Shown: piece by piece, positions 1 through 10,340 of the stretch
Position numbering within the stretch: the stretch's first letter is position 1
How the letters are laid out: each line of letters starts with the position of its first letter
Assembly (NCBI GenBank): GCA_019449595.1
Contig: JAGRPL010000006.1
Location: forward strand, 124,001 to 188,000
Direction: 5' to 3'
From: Rhodoferax sp.
Lineage (GTDB): Bacteria > Pseudomonadota > Gammaproteobacteria > Burkholderiales > Burkholderiaceae_C
Length of the DNA: 64,000 nt
Program-made: the position numbers and the translations under genes
The notes under the pieces: model-generated
What the model was told of the DNA's origin: nothing
Databases searched by the model: none
What the model saw: the letters and a program-made list of their open reading frames with translations, nothing else

Positions 1-1080
1 ACCAATGCCATTAGTATTCCTGGTTTAGGGCTTAATGCAGCCGCAGTTGCGGGGGGGGAGGCGTCGGGCTTTGGTGTTGATACTTCTGAAATTGACATTA
101 CTGCTACCGAGAATCTGGGCGGCGGACAAAGCATTGAAGCCAAGTTGGCACTCGCTGGTGCGGATCGCAGCGGTGAATCTGGTGGGGTGACCACTGGGAA
201 TGGCGCTGTTACCGGGCGCGATGCAACGCTGTCCTACACCAACAACGCGTTCGGCCGTATCCAGATGGGCACGACGATGGAGTCCGCAATACACAGCGAC
301 ATCCCTTCTGCGGGTGCGCCTGTCATCGATATGGATGGCAAGCTATTCGAGATTCGCACGAGCAGCGATTTCATCAGCTACGCAGCGCCCATTGGCCCCG
401 TTATTTTCCAGTACAAGCTGTCGGAGTCCTCCAAAGGGCTGGGTCTGGGCGCAGGCTCTAGCGGCACCTCTGGCGTGACCGTGGGGCAGCGAACCAGTGA
501 CTTTGCCGTGGTCTATGGCAAGGGCCCGCTGCAGTTGGTGGGTGTTTATCGCTCGTATGACAATCGCAACGCGGTATCGGTCGCCACGGCTGAGGGGCTG
601 ACCAAGAACGAGGCGATTGCCATCCAGGCGGGTTACGATTTTGGGGTAGCTAAGCTGGGTTTCGGCATAGTCAACACCACGGCTACGGTGGGGCCCAAAG
701 TGTCTGACATGATGTTGGGCGTGTCGATCCCCGTGAGCGCCTGGACGTTCGGCATGACTTTCGGACGCTCAACTGTTTCTGGCGTTGCGGATGCGGCTGT
801 ATCGGTCTTCCCTGGCGGTGCAGGTGCTGACGCACTGTTCAAGTCCGCCATGCAGCGGGCGGACGGAACGGCTGACAGTGTGAGCGTTGGTGTCAAATAC
901 GACTTGAGCAAGCGCACGAGCCTGTCGTTGAAGCACGCAACCTGGACCCGTAGCGGTTACGAGCAGTTTGAAGCCTGGGGTGCCAGAGCCAAAGCAGGCG
1001 CTTCCGTTGCGGGCCTGAACGAGTTCGGATATTCTGACAGGGCCAGCGAAACCAGCCTTCTGCTGGCGCACACGTTCTGA
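1..1080 (+). CDS. Outer-membrane porin, 5' truncated by window edge
   Basis: The frame is open from base 1 to a TGA at 1078-1080, giving 359 visible residues of a general diffusion porin of the Burkholderia/Comamonadaceae trimeric type. The early segment ENLGGGQSIEAKLALAG resembles the conserved strand pair of this family, and the chain ends in HTF, a terminal Phe as expected for recognition by the BAM assembly machinery. Family members are usually 340-380 residues after the signal peptide, so only the signal peptide and the first strands are missing. A hairpin terminator follows at 1119. Assignment to the family is firm; pore specificity cannot be read from sequence. Confidence 0.88.
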   Translation, partial: TNAISIPGLGLNAAAVAGGEASGFGVDTSEIDITATENLGGGQSIEAKLALAGADRSGESGGVTTGNGAVTGRDATLSYTNNAFGRIQMGTTMESAIHSDIPSAGAPVIDMDGKLFEIRTSSDFISYAAPIGPVIFQYKLSESSKGLGLGAGSSGTSGVTVGQRTSDFAVVYGKGPLQLVGVYRSYDNRNAVSVATAEGLTKNEAIAIQAGYDFGVAKLGFGIVNTTATVGPKVSDMMLGVSIPVSAWTFGMTFGRSTVSGVADAAVSVFPGGAGADALFKSAMQRADGTADSVSVGVKYDLSKRTSLSLKHATWTRSGYEQFEAWGARAKAGASVAGLNEFGYSDRASETSLLLAHTF

Positions 1081-1118
1081 TCCATCGCCGGCGTAAGCCG
1101 GCACGGATCGCCTGACAA

Positions 1119-1148
1119 GCCCCGGCAGGAAACTGCCGGGGCCTTTTC
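1119..1148 (+). terminator. Rho-independent terminator of the porin gene
   Basis: A 10-bp perfect stem (GCCCCGGCAG at 1119-1128, CTGCCGGGGC at 1133-1142) with a GAAA loop is followed by CTTTTC on the plus strand. It lies 38 bases after the porin stop and directly before the end of the convergent hexR gene. Confidence 0.8.
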
Positions 1149-1995
1149 ATGCATACCGTTTGCTGCGCAAATTGTGTTTCATCTCGCGCAGCAGCGGCTG
1201 CAGCGTGCTGCCCCCAATGCGCAGAGCCACGCAGGTGGCCAGGATGTCGATGATCATCAGGTGCAGCAGGCGCGACACCATGGGACTGTATTTGTCGAAG
1301 CCCTCGGGGTGGTCGGCGCTGAGGTGGATGTGGCCGGCGCTGGCCAACGGCGAGCCGCTGGCGGTGATGACGATGGTGGTGGCGCCGTTTTTGCGGGCAA
1401 TGTCGCAGGCGTCCATCAAGTCCCGGGTGCGTCCGGAGTTGCTGATGACCACCACGCAGTCGCCCGGCCCCAGCAGGGAGGCGCTCATGACCTGCATGTG
1501 GCCGTCGCTGTAGGCCACGGAATGGATCCCCAGACGGAAGAACTTGTGCTGTGCATCCTGCGCCACGATGCCCGAGTTGCCCACGCCAAAAAACTGAATC
1601 TGCTTGTGGGCCTGGTAGGCCGTGACCAGGGCGCCAACGGCCTTGTCGATGGCGACACTGCTGGCATCGTTGCGGTACTTCAGGAAGGCGGCCACCGTGT
1701 TGTCGATGACCTTGACCATGACGTCGCCGGTCTTGTCGTCGGCGTCCACACTGCGGTGGATGAAGGGCACGCCCTCGTTCACCGTACCAGCCAATTTCAG
1801 TTTGAAATCCGACAGGCCATCGTAGCCCACGCTGCGGCAAAAGCGTACGACCGTGGGTTTGCTCACATGGGCCCGGTCGGCCAGCTCGGTGACGGGCAGC
1901 TGGGCAAAAGCACGCGGGTCGGCCAGGCACAGCTTGCCAACGCGCTGCTCGGCGGGTGCCAACGAGGGGAGGGCGGCCAGGATGCGGTCCAGCAT
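1147..1995 (-). CDS. hexR: HexR-type transcriptional regulator (RpiR family)
   Basis: A 282-residue protein with an N-terminal RpiR-type helix-turn-helix (about residues 20-70, with HVSKPTVVRFCRSVG) and a C-terminal SIS sugar-phosphate domain (about 120-260, including SNSGRT). HexR proteins sense 2-keto-3-deoxy-6-phosphogluconate and control zwf and other central carbon genes. The gene directly follows zwf on the same strand, with the start ATG at 1995 two bases after the zwf stop, so the two are co-transcribed and probably translationally coupled. I prefer ATG 1995, preceded by GGAAGAAAG, over the in-frame TTG at 2019 inside zwf. The identity as HexR rather than another RpiR protein rests on the zwf linkage. 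Confidence 0.87.
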   Translation of the reverse strand: MLDRILAALPSLAPAEQRVGKLCLADPRAFAQLPVTELADRAHVSKPTVVRFCRSVGYDGLSDFKLKLAGTVNEGVPFIHRSVDADDKTGDVMVKVIDNTVAAFLKYRNDASSVAIDKAVGALVTAYQAHKQIQFFGVGNSGIVAQDAQHKFFRLGIHSVAYSDGHMQVMSASLLGPGDCVVVISNSGRTRDLMDACDIARKNGATTIVITASGSPLASAGHIHLSADHPEGFDKYSPMVSRLLHLMIIDILATCVALRIGGSTLQPLLREMKHNLRSKRYA

Positions 1996-1997
1996 GC

Positions 1998-3464
1998 TCA
2001 ACTTTCTTCCGACCAGCAAAAACCGTCGCGCGCGATCATGGCGCTGGACGCGCTGGGTCCCCAGGTGCCGGAGGCGTAGGGGCGTGGTCCCTGGGCGTCG
2101 TTGGCCCAGAAGTCCAGTATGGGCTCCACCCAGCGCCAGGCTTCTTCCTGTTCGTCGCTGCGCACAAACAGGTTCAGGCGGCCGTCAATCACGTCCAGCA
2201 GCAGGCGCTCGTAGGCGCCCACGCGCTCGGAGCCAAAGCGCTTGTCAAAATCCAGATCCAGTTGCACGGGGGCCAGCGCCTGCGCGGCGGCATGGCGGCT
2301 CTGGCGGTTGCTTTGCCCCTGCGCCAGCAAATGCAGCTCCAGCCCGTCTTTGGGCTGCAGGTTGATGACTAGGCTATTGGCCATGCCCATTTGCGAATTG
2401 AAGATGGCGTGCGGCGTGGGGCGGAAGTTGATCACGATGCGCGCGTCGCGCCCCGCCAGACGTTTGCCGGTGCGGATGTAGAACGGCACGCCCGCCCAGC
2501 GCCAGTTGGCGATTTCGGTGCGCAGCGCCACAAAGGTCTCGGTGTGGCTCTGTGGGCTGACGCCGGGTTCCTCCCGGTAGGCTGGCACCTTGGCGCCTCC
2601 ACTGGTTCCGCTGCCGTACTGCCCCCGCACGACGTCCTGCGCCAGAGACTCCTGGGTCCAGGGCTTGAGCGAGCGCAGCACCTTGAGTTTTTCGTCGCGG
2701 ATGGCGTCGGCGTGGGAATTGATGGGGGGCTCCATGCCAATAGCGCACAGCAGTTGCAGTGCGTGGTTCTGCACCATGTCGCGCAGGGCGCCGGTGGTCT
2801 CGTAAAACGCGCCGCGACTTTCCACGCCCAGGTCTTCGGCAATCGTGATCTGGATGTTGGCAATGTGCTCGCGCCGCCACAGCGGCTCGAACAAGGCGTT
2901 GCCAAAGCGCAGGGCAAACAGGTTTTGCACCGCAGGCTTGCCCAGGTAGTGGTCGATGCGGAAGACCTGCTTCTCTTCAAAAACCTGGCGCACGGCACGG
3001 TTGATGGCGCGGTTGGAGGCCAGGTCATGGCCCAGCGGTTTTTCCAGGACGATGCGGGTCTTGGGCGTGTTCAGGCCCGAGGCAGCCAGCTGCTCGCACA
3101 CGGTGGTGAACAGTGCCGGCGCTGTCGCCACGTACATCACCACGGTGTCGGCATTGCGGGCCTGCAGGGTGCTGGCCAAACGTGCATAGTCTTCGGGCTT
3201 GGAGAGGTCCATGCGCACGAATTCCAGCAACGCGGCAAAGCGCGCAAACTCCTCCGCGCTGGGGCGCTTGGCCAGTTCGACCTTGTCAAAGCGGGACTGC
3301 ATGAGGGCCCGGTACTGGTCGTCGCTCAGGTCGTCGCGGCCCACCCCGATGATGCGGCCGCCTTCGGGTAGGGTGCCGTGCCGAAAGGCCTGAAACAGGG
3401 CCGGCATCAGCTTGCGCCACGCCAGATCGCCGGTGCCACCAAACAAGACAAGATCAAAGCCCAT
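1998..3464 (-). CDS. zwf: Glucose-6-phosphate 1-dehydrogenase
   Basis: A 488-residue enzyme oxidising glucose-6-phosphate to 6-phosphogluconolactone with NAD(P)+, the first step of the oxidative pentose phosphate and Entner-Doudoroff routes. The N-terminal nucleotide-binding segment GGTGDLAWRKL (residues 9-19) and the substrate-binding signature RIDHYLGK (169-176) are intact, and the length is normal for the family. It is divergent from tal and shares a 63-bp intergenic region with it; hexR follows immediately. Repression by HexR of the shared region is likely from context. Confidence 0.97.
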   Translation of the reverse strand: MGFDLVLFGGTGDLAWRKLMPALFQAFRHGTLPEGGRIIGVGRDDLSDDQYRALMQSRFDKVELAKRPSAEEFARFAALLEFVRMDLSKPEDYARLASTLQARNADTVVMYVATAPALFTTVCEQLAASGLNTPKTRIVLEKPLGHDLASNRAINRAVRQVFEEKQVFRIDHYLGKPAVQNLFALRFGNALFEPLWRREHIANIQITIAEDLGVESRGAFYETTGALRDMVQNHALQLLCAIGMEPPINSHADAIRDEKLKVLRSLKPWTQESLAQDVVRGQYGSGTSGGAKVPAYREEPGVSPQSHTETFVALRTEIANWRWAGVPFYIRTGKRLAGRDARIVINFRPTPHAIFNSQMGMANSLVINLQPKDGLELHLLAQGQSNRQSRHAAAQALAPVQLDLDFDKRFGSERVGAYERLLLDVIDGRLNLFVRSDEQEEAWRWVEPILDFWANDAQGPRPYASGTWGPSASSAMIARDGFCWSEES

Positions 3465-3473
3465 GGTTCTTGA

Positions 3474-3503
3474 GTTACATAAATACGGAGGTTGTAATGT
3501 AAC
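3474..3503. promoter_or_regulatory. Inverted repeat in the zwf/tal divergent region
   Basis: GTTACAT (3474-3480) and ATGTAAC (3497-3503) form a perfect 7-bp dyad with a 16-base spacer, and TTGTAAT runs into the right arm. Published HexR sites in other proteobacteria contain TGTAAT/ATTACA half-sites, and hexR is two genes away, so this is a candidate HexR operator. The spacer is longer than in the classical site, which leaves the match uncertain. Confidence 0.45.
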
Positions 3504-3520
3504 TTTATTTCACTCATAAT
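3492..3520 (+). promoter_or_regulatory. Candidate sigma-70 promoter of tal
   Basis: TTGTAA (3492-3497) and CATAAT (3515-3520) are separated by 17 bases. Transcription would begin close to 3527, almost at the tal ATG (3528), implying a leaderless or nearly leaderless message, which agrees with the lack of a Shine-Dalgarno sequence next to that ATG. Confidence 0.45.
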
Positions 3521-3527
3521 TCAAGCC

Positions 3528-4475
3528 ATGAACCAACTCGATGCACTCAAACAATTCACCACCGTGGTGGCCGATACGGGCGATTTCAAGCAACTCAGCG
3601 CTTTCAAGCCGCAAGATGCCACCACCAATCCCTCGTTGATCTTGAAGGCGGTGCAAAAGCCCGACTACGCACCTTTGCTCAAGGACACCGTCAACCAGTT
3701 TCGCGGTCGCGCGCTGGACGAGCTGGTAGACCGGCTGCTGGTGCGCTTCGGTTGCGAAATCCTGTCCATCATTCCGGGGCGCGTGTCGACAGAAGTGGAT
3801 GCCCGCCTGAGCTTTGACACCAGCGCCACGGTGGCCCGCGCGGAACGGCTGATCGAGCTGTACCAGGCGCAGGGCGTGCACGTGGACCGCGTGCTCATCA
3901 AGGTGGCCGCCACCTGGGAAGGCATTGCGGCCGCGCAGCAGCTCGAACGCAAGGGCATTCACACCAACCTGACCTTGCTGTTTTCCTTCTGCCAGGCGGT
4001 AGCCTGCGGGCAGGCCAAGGTGCAGCTGATCTCACCGTTTGTGGGCCGTATCTACGACTGGTACAAGAAATCCGCCGGCGCTGCCTGGGTGGAGGCCGAC
4101 AACGCCGGTGCCAATGACCCGGGCGTGAAGTCCGTTGCCCAGATTTACCAGTACTACAAGAAGTTCGGTATCGCTACCGAGGTGATGGGTGCGAGCTTTC
4201 GCAACGCCGGACAAATCACCGCCTTGGCCGGCTGCGACCTGCTGACCATCAGCCCCGACCTGCTGGCCACTCTGGCGGCCAGCGAAGCCCCGCTGCCCCG
4301 GGCGCTGGACGCCCAGGCGGCGCAGGCCATGGACCTGGCCCACGTGAGCTTCGATGAGGCGGGTTTCCGCTTCGCCCTCAACGAAGACGCCATGGCCACC
4401 GAGAAACTGGCCGAAGGCATTCGCGCATTCTGCGTCGATGCCGTCAAGCTCGAACACCTCCTGCTCGCAGCCTGA
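3528..4475 (+). CDS. tal: Transaldolase
   Basis: A 315-residue class I transaldolase that moves a dihydroxyacetone unit between sedoheptulose-7-phosphate and glyceraldehyde-3-phosphate in the non-oxidative pentose phosphate pathway. DATTNPSL near the N-terminus is the family signature, and the Schiff-base lysine lies in [14 protein letters not shown]. Length is standard for TalB-type enzymes. pgi begins 17 bases downstream, so tal and pgi form an operon opposed to zwf-hexR. There is no clear ribosome-binding site next to the start. Confidence 0.97.
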   Translation: MNQLDALKQFTTVVADTGDFKQLSAFKPQDATTNPSLILKAVQKPDYAPLLKDTVNQFRGRALDELVDRLLVRFGCEILSIIPGRVSTEVDARLSFDTSATVARAERLIELYQAQGVHVDRVLIKVAATWEGIAAAQQLERKGIHTNLTLLFSFCQAVACGQAKVQLISPFVGRIYDWYKKSAGAAWVEADNAGANDPGVKSVAQIYQYYKKFGIATEVMGASFRNAGQITALAGCDLLTISPDLLATLAASEAPLPRALDAQAAQAMDLAHVSFDEAGFRFALNEDAMATEKLAEGIRAFCVDAVKLEHLLLAA

Positions 4476-4492
4476 CCCCGGTACGGCCCACC

Positions 4493-6073
4493 ATGACCCG
4501 CATCCGTTGCGACCGTACCGCTGCCTGGGGCGAGCTGCAGACGGTCTTTCAGGGCAAAGGCCACCGTCTGGACGTGCGCGCCGCATTTGCGGGCGATGCC
4601 GGGCGTTTCGGGCACTTCAGCCAGGAAGCCCCCCATGTGTTTGCCGATCTGTCCAAGAACCTGCTGGATGCGGACATCGAGCGCCTGCTCTTTGCGCTGG
4701 CGCGCCAGTGCGGTGTGGAAGAGCACCGCCAGGCCCTGTTTGCGGGGGCGGCCATCAACAGCACCGAGCAGCGGGCGGTGATGCATTGGTTGTTGCGAAA
4801 TCCGGCTCCCGTGCCCGTAGATACTGCGCAGCCCGCTAGCAAAAACATAGCAGATGAGCAAGCGCAGGTGCACGCCACGTTGGACGCCATGTTGGCGTTT
4901 GCCGAGCGTGTGCGCAGCGACGACGCCATCACCGACGTGGTCAACATCGGCATTGGCGGTTCCGACCTGGGGCCGCAGATGGCCGTGCTGGCGCTCGATG
5001 CCTTTGCCCTGCCGGGCAAGCGTTTTCACTTTGTCTCGAACGTGGACGGGCACGAACTGGCCGCCACGCTGGCGCGCGTCAAGCCCCAGAGCACTTTGTT
5101 TCTGGTGGCCAGCAAGACCTTCACCACCATCGAGACCATGACCAACGCGCAGTCGGCCAAGCGCTGGTTCGAGAATCAGGGTGGCACAGACATTGGCCGC
5201 CACTTTGCCGCGCTGACCACCAACGTGGCGGCGGCCAATGCCTTTGGCATTACCACCACGTTCGGTTTCTGGGACTGGGTGGGCGGACGCTATTCGGTGT
5301 GGTCCGCCATTGGTCTGCCGCTGGCCATTGCCATTGGTGCGCAAGGCTTTCGGGCCTTTCTGGCTGGTGCGCACGACATGGACGAGCACTTCCGCACCGC
5401 GCCGCTGGAATGCAATTTGCCGGTGCGTCTGGCGCTGCTCGATGTCTGGTACCGCAACTTCCACGGCTTCACCAGCCGCAGCATTGCGCCCTACCACAGC
5501 GCCTTGCGCCGCCTGCCGGCCTACCTGCAGCAACTGGAGATGGAGAGCAACGGCAAGCGCGTGGACACCTGTGGCAAGGCCTTGCCGTTTGCCACGGCAC
5601 CCGTGCTGTGGGGCGAGCCCGGCACCAACGGCCAGCATGCCTACTTCCAGATGCTGCACCAGGGTACCGAGGTGGTGCCGGTTGAATTCGTGGCCGTCAA
5701 GAAGCCCCACCACGGCCTGACAGGCCATCACACCCTGCTGCTGGCCAACGCGCTGGCGCAGGCCCAGGCGCTGATGCTGGGCCAGACCGACCCCGACACC
5801 GGCGGGGAAGGCCACCGCCGTTTCACGGGTAACCGGCCCAGCACCTTCCTGCTGCTCGACGACCTTACCCCCACCAGCCTGGGGGCGCTGATTGCCCTGC
5901 AGGAGCACCGCGTGTTCGTCAGCGGCTCGGTCTGGGGCATCAACAGTTTTGACCAGTGGGGCGTCGAGCTGGGCAAGGTACTGGCCAAGGATGTGGAGGC
6001 ACGCCTGCTGCGTGGCGATGCCACCGGGCTGGACGGCTCCACCGCGGGCTTGCTGGCCCGCCTGCAGGAGTGA
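4493..6073 (+). CDS. pgi: Glucose-6-phosphate isomerase
   Basis: A 526-residue enzyme interconverting glucose-6-phosphate and fructose-6-phosphate. Both family signatures are present: DWVGGRYSVWSAIGL in the middle and NSFDQWGVELGK near the C-terminus. It follows tal by 17 bases and precedes the HAD gene by 20 bases. An oddity is the stretch encoded at 4822-4852 (TAQPASKNIAD), which corresponds to a copy of a dispersed repeat found elsewhere in the window and lies in a surface loop before the first sugar-phosphate domain. Confidence 0.97.
   Translation: MTRIRCDRTAAWGELQTVFQGKGHRLDVRAAFAGDAGRFGHFSQEAPHVFADLSKNLLDADIERLLFALARQCGVEEHRQALFAGAAINSTEQRAVMHWLLRNPAPVPVDTAQPASKNIADEQAQVHATLDAMLAFAERVRSDDAITDVVNIGIGGSDLGPQMAVLALDAFALPGKRFHFVSNVDGHELAATLARVKPQSTLFLVASKTFTTIETMTNAQSAKRWFENQGGTDIGRHFAALTTNVAAANAFGITTTFGFWDWVGGRYSVWSAIGLPLAIAIGAQGFRAFLAGAHDMDEHFRTAPLECNLPVRLALLDVWYRNFHGFTSRSIAPYHSALRRLPAYLQQLEMESNGKRVDTCGKALPFATAPVLWGEPGTNGQHAYFQMLHQGTEVVPVEFVAVKKPHHGLTGHHTLLLANALAQAQALMLGQTDPDTGGEGHRRFTGNRPSTFLLLDDLTPTSLGALIALQEHRVFVSGSVWGINSFDQWGVELGKVLAKDVEARLLRGDATGLDGSTAGLLARLQE
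4822..4852 (+). repeat. Dispersed repeat copy 1, inside pgi
   Basis: TACTGCGCAG followed by CCCGCTAGCAAAAACATAGC matches the repeat family seen at 6741, 41731 and 45789. It is in frame within pgi and encodes part of a loop. Confidence 0.6.
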
Positions 6074-6093
6074 GCCGCACCGGGCTGCAGCGC

Positions 6094-6729
6094 ATGAACG
6101 TGGTGTTTGATTTCGGCGCCGTGCTGTTCACCTGGAAGCCCGCCGAGTTGCTGGCGCAGAGTTTTCCCCATGAGGCGGGCGCGCCCCAGGCCGCGGCGCA
6201 GTTGGCGCACGCAGTGTTTGGCCATGCCGACTGGCATGCCTTTGACCGCGGCACCCTGTCCATGGCCACGGTGGTGGAGCGCACGGCCGGGCGGCTGGGG
6301 CTGGATGCACAGGTGCTGACCGCCCTGGTCGACAGCATTGGCGTGCGGTTGACGCCCATTACCGCGTCCGTGGACCTGCTGGCACACTTGCACGGCCGGC
6401 GCGCCCGGCAATCGGATCTGCGCCTGTATTACCTGTCCAACATGCCGCTGCCCTACGCCCGCACACTGGAGCGCCTGCACCCGTTCCTGCAGTGGTTTGA
6501 TGGCGGCATTTTTTCCGGCGACGTGCAGCACATCAAGCCCGAACCCGCCATCTACCAGCTGCTGCAGGCGCGCTACGCCCTGGAGCCTGCGCAGACCGTG
6601 TTCCTGGATGACCTGAAAGGTAATGTGCACGCCGCCCAGGCGCTGGGCTGGCACGGCATTCACTTCACATCCGCGGCGCAGGCACTGGCGGAGCTGGATG
6701 CCTGGTTTGAGAATAAAATTGCCCTGTGA
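6094..6729 (+). CDS. HAD superfamily hydrolase
   Basis: A 211-residue haloacid-dehalogenase-like phosphatase, subfamily IA. Motif I is DFGAVLFTW (residues 6-14; the nucleophile is Asp6), and the last motif is in FLDDLKGNVHAAQALGW, where paired aspartates bind magnesium. The start ATG at 6094 was chosen because it places motif I right after the N-terminus; an open frame further upstream overlaps pgi and has no family resemblance. Such proteins (compare E. coli YihX) hydrolyse sugar phosphates, and its place behind tal-pgi fits this, but the substrate is unknown. Confidence 0.85.
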   Translation: MNVVFDFGAVLFTWKPAELLAQSFPHEAGAPQAAAQLAHAVFGHADWHAFDRGTLSMATVVERTAGRLGLDAQVLTALVDSIGVRLTPITASVDLLAHLHGRRARQSDLRLYYLSNMPLPYARTLERLHPFLQWFDGGIFSGDVQHIKPEPAIYQLLQARYALEPAQTVFLDDLKGNVHAAQALGWHGIHFTSAAQALAELDAWFENKIAL

Positions 6730-6740
6730 ACCTTGCAGAC

Positions 6741-6771
6741 ATTGCGCAGGTAGCTATCAAAAACAGAGCAA
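6741..6771 (+). repeat. Dispersed repeat copy 2, intergenic
   Basis: ATTGCGCAG, G, TAGCTATC and AAAAACAGAGCAA in succession. It differs from the copy at 41731-41761 at only two of 31 positions, although the two lie 35 kb apart beside unrelated genes. It sits between the HAD stop and the terminator. Confidence 0.75.
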
Positions 6772-6780
6772 ATGCCCAAT

Positions 6781-6818
6781 AAAAAAACCCGCACAGTCTG
6801 CACCGTGCGGGTTTTTTT
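6781..6818. terminator. Bidirectional terminator between the HAD gene and groL
   Basis: A 7-A run plus CCCGCAC (6781-6794) pairs perfectly with GTGCGGG plus a 7-T run (6805-6818) around a 10-base loop. It has a U-tract in both orientations and lies between two convergent genes. Confidence 0.92.
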
Positions 6819-6881
6819 GCAAGTGGGCGCCGGTTTGCTTTTGCGCTAACCGGCGCTTCAGGTTGCCAGGGCAGGAGGCAA

Positions 6882-8549
<1,668 letters not shown>

Positions 8550-8580
8550 TTAAAAAAATGGGTCGCGATAGCGCGAGAAA

Positions 8581-8874
8581 TTACTTGCCTTCGACGACTG
8601 CGAACAGGTCGTCTTCTTTCATGACCAACAGCTCATCGCCAGCCACCTTGACGGTCTGGCCGCTGTACTTGCCAAACAGAACGCGGTCACCGACCTTGAC
8701 GTTCATGGCAATCAGTTCACCCTTGTCGTTCTTCTTGCCAGGGCCCACAGCCAGCACTTCGCCTTGATCGGGCTTTTCGGTTGCGCTGTCAGGAATGACG
8801 ATGCCAGAGGCAGTTTTGGTTTCGCTTTCGATGCGCTTAACAATCACGCGGTCTGCCAAAGGACGCAGTTTCAT
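8581..8874 (-). CDS. groS: Co-chaperonin GroES (Cpn10)
   Basis: A 97-residue lid protein of the chaperonin, first gene of the groSL operon. [14 protein letters not shown] and the mobile-loop segment around TASGIVIPD are characteristic. An AGGAG ribosome-binding site lies just upstream of the ATG at 8874. A roughly 90-base leader separates it from a perfect CIRCE element. Confidence 0.99.
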   Translation of the reverse strand: MKLRPLADRVIVKRIESETKTASGIVIPDSATEKPDQGEVLAVGPGKKNDKGELIAMNVKVGDRVLFGKYSGQTVKVAGDELLVMKEDDLFAVVEGK

Positions 8875-8912
8875 GAGGAATCTCCTAGGTGTTGAAACAG
8901 GGGTTGCTGCAC

Positions 8913-8932
8913 GCCCACCTGATTAAGTGGGC
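8913..8932 (-). promoter_or_regulatory. Hairpin in the groS leader
   Basis: GCCCAC (8913-8918) and GTGGGC (8927-8932) form a short stem with an 8-base loop in the transcribed leader between CIRCE and the groS ribosome-binding site. No role is known; it may affect message stability. Confidence 0.35.
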
Positions 8933-8959
8933 GCTCATTAACTTGTGGGGCGGGTGCTG

Positions 8960-8986
8960 TTAGCACTCCATCCCAACGAGTGCTAA
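8960..8986 (-). promoter_or_regulatory. CIRCE operator (HrcA-binding site)
   Basis: TTAGCACTC (8960-8968), nine bases, GAGTGCTAA (8978-8986): an exact match to the CIRCE consensus bound by the heat-shock repressor HrcA. It directly follows the predicted -10 of the groS promoter, so bound HrcA would block initiation. hrcA itself is in the window at 55092. Confidence 0.97.
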
Positions 8987-9013
8987 TGATAAAGCCTTTT
9001 TGGGCTATTTCAA
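8986..9013 (-). promoter_or_regulatory. groSL sigma-70-type promoter
   Basis: Read on the minus strand, TTGAAA (9013-9008) and TATCAT (8991-8986) are separated by 16 bases, and the -10 abuts CIRCE. This is the usual geometry for HrcA-repressed chaperonin operons. Confidence 0.7.
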
Positions 9014-9083
9014 GTCGGGCGCTCGGGTGGCGCTTGCCGATGCCGGAATGGGGTGTTGAGTTTCATCTGACGCTGTGGTTGTT

Positions 9084-9734
9084 TCATCTAACTCGCCGCA
9101 ACACCACATGCGTAGCCTTCTCCGTCCCCACGGACTCCACGCACGCATACCCCAGCGCCCGCAAGTCCACCCCTGCGAACAGGGCCTCACCTCGCCCCAG
9201 CAACACCGGCGAGATGGCGATGTGCAGTTCATCAATCAGCCCCTCCCGCAGGTACTGCCGGATGGTGTCCGGCCCGCCGCCGATGCGCACGTCCTTGCCC
9301 GCGGCGGCCTCGCGTGCGCGGGCTAGCGCCTCGTGGATGCCGCCGGTAACGAAGTGAAACGTCGTGCCGCCTTCCATCTCGATGGAAGGGCGCGCATAGT
9401 GGGTCAGGATGAAGACCGGCACGTGGTACGGCGGGTTGTCGCCCCACCAGCCTTTCCAGGTCATGTCCGGCCAGGGGCCACGGTGGGGGCTGAACATGTT
9501 GCGCCCCAGAATCCAGGCGCCCACGTTGTGGAAGCCACGGGCGGCAAAGTCATTGTCCACACCGGTGGTACCGTCGTCCTTGCCGAACAGGGCCCGCTGG
9601 AAGGTGCGGGTGGGTAACAGCCACTGGTGCAGCTCTGTTCCGCCTTCGCCCAGCGGGTTGTTGAGGCTCTGGTTGGGGCCGGCGCCGTAGCCGTCCAGCG
9701 AGAGGGTGAAGCTCTCCACACGCACGCGGGTCAT
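9084..9734 (-). CDS. Dihydrofolate reductase-like protein (RibD C-terminal domain)
   Basis: A 216-residue single-domain protein of the DHFR / RibD C-terminal reductase family. Segments seen include SLDGYGAG near the N-terminus, ARGFHNVGAWILGRNMF, and VRIGGGPDTIRQYLREGLIDELHIAISPVLLGRG, the typical glycine-rich NADP-binding region and C-terminal motif. Its start overlaps the stop of the upstream gene by ATGA, so the two are translationally coupled. Substrate unknown; family members reduce pterin- or pyrimidine-like compounds. Confidence 0.85.
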   Translation of the reverse strand: MTRVRVESFTLSLDGYGAGPNQSLNNPLGEGGTELHQWLLPTRTFQRALFGKDDGTTGVDNDFAARGFHNVGAWILGRNMFSPHRGPWPDMTWKGWWGDNPPYHVPVFILTHYARPSIEMEGGTTFHFVTGGIHEALARAREAAAGKDVRIGGGPDTIRQYLREGLIDELHIAISPVLLGRGEALFAGVDLRALGYACVESVGTEKATHVVLRRVR

Positions 9735-10225
9735 GGCTGGTCTCCGCTGCGCACCGCCGCCTCAATGGCGGCCACATCAATCTTGCGCATGGTCATCATG
9801 GCCGCGAACGCGCGCTTGGCGGCGGCGCGGTCGGGGCTGGTGTACGCATCCGTCAGCACGCGCGGCGTGATCTGCCACGACACACCCCACTTGTCCTGGC
9901 ACCAGCCGCAGTCGTTTTCCTGTCCGCCGTTGCGGACGATGGCGTTCCACAGGTGGTCGGTCTCGGCTTGGTCGTCGGTTGCCACCTGGAACGAGAACGC
10001 GATGGTGTGCTGGATGCCCGGCCCGCCGTTGAGGCCCAGGCACGGGATACCCATCACCGTGAACTCCACGGTGATGACATCGCCCTCCTTGCCTGCCGGG
10101 TAGTCGCTGGGTGCGCGGTGCACGGCAACCACCGCACTGTCGGGAAAGGTTTGCGCGTAGAACGTGGCTGCGTCCAGCGCGGTGCCGTCGTACCACAGGC
10201 AGATGGTGTTTTTGCTCAGGGTCAT
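9731..10225 (-). CDS. VOC-family protein (PhnB / 3-demethylubiquinone methyltransferase-like fold)
   Basis: A 164-residue vicinal-oxygen-chelate protein. The N-terminal TICLWYDGTALDAATFYAQTFPDS and the later GWCQDKWGVSWQITPRVL are typical of the PhnB-like group. The ATG at 10225 was chosen over an upstream extension that lacks family similarity. The last codons overlap the DHFR-like gene. These proteins are often poorly defined; role unknown, although coupling with the reductase suggests a shared small-molecule substrate. Confidence 0.8.
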   Translation of the reverse strand: MTLSKNTICLWYDGTALDAATFYAQTFPDSAVVAVHRAPSDYPAGKEGDVITVEFTVMGIPCLGLNGGPGIQHTIAFSFQVATDDQAETDHLWNAIVRNGGQENDCGWCQDKWGVSWQITPRVLTDAYTSPDRAAAKRAFAAMMTMRKIDVAAIEAAVRSGDQP

Positions 10226-10340
10226 CTGGTGCCTCCTTGCAGAGGGAACATCGGGGCGGACCTGCCCCAAAGCCCAATCGGCCGCATGGTACTCCCGGAT
10301 CGCATGGCGTGCCGGGGCAGTGTGCAGTGCCCCTTGTGGT

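Noticed and set aside
1996..2019. TTG start for HexR at 2019
   Set aside because: It overlaps the end of zwf; ATG 1995 has a ribosome-binding site and the family N-terminus.
4154..5908. 584-residue open frame on the minus strand over tal and pgi
   Set aside because: Antisense to two well-supported enzymes; high-GC codon bias opens long shadow frames, and the product has no recognisable domain.
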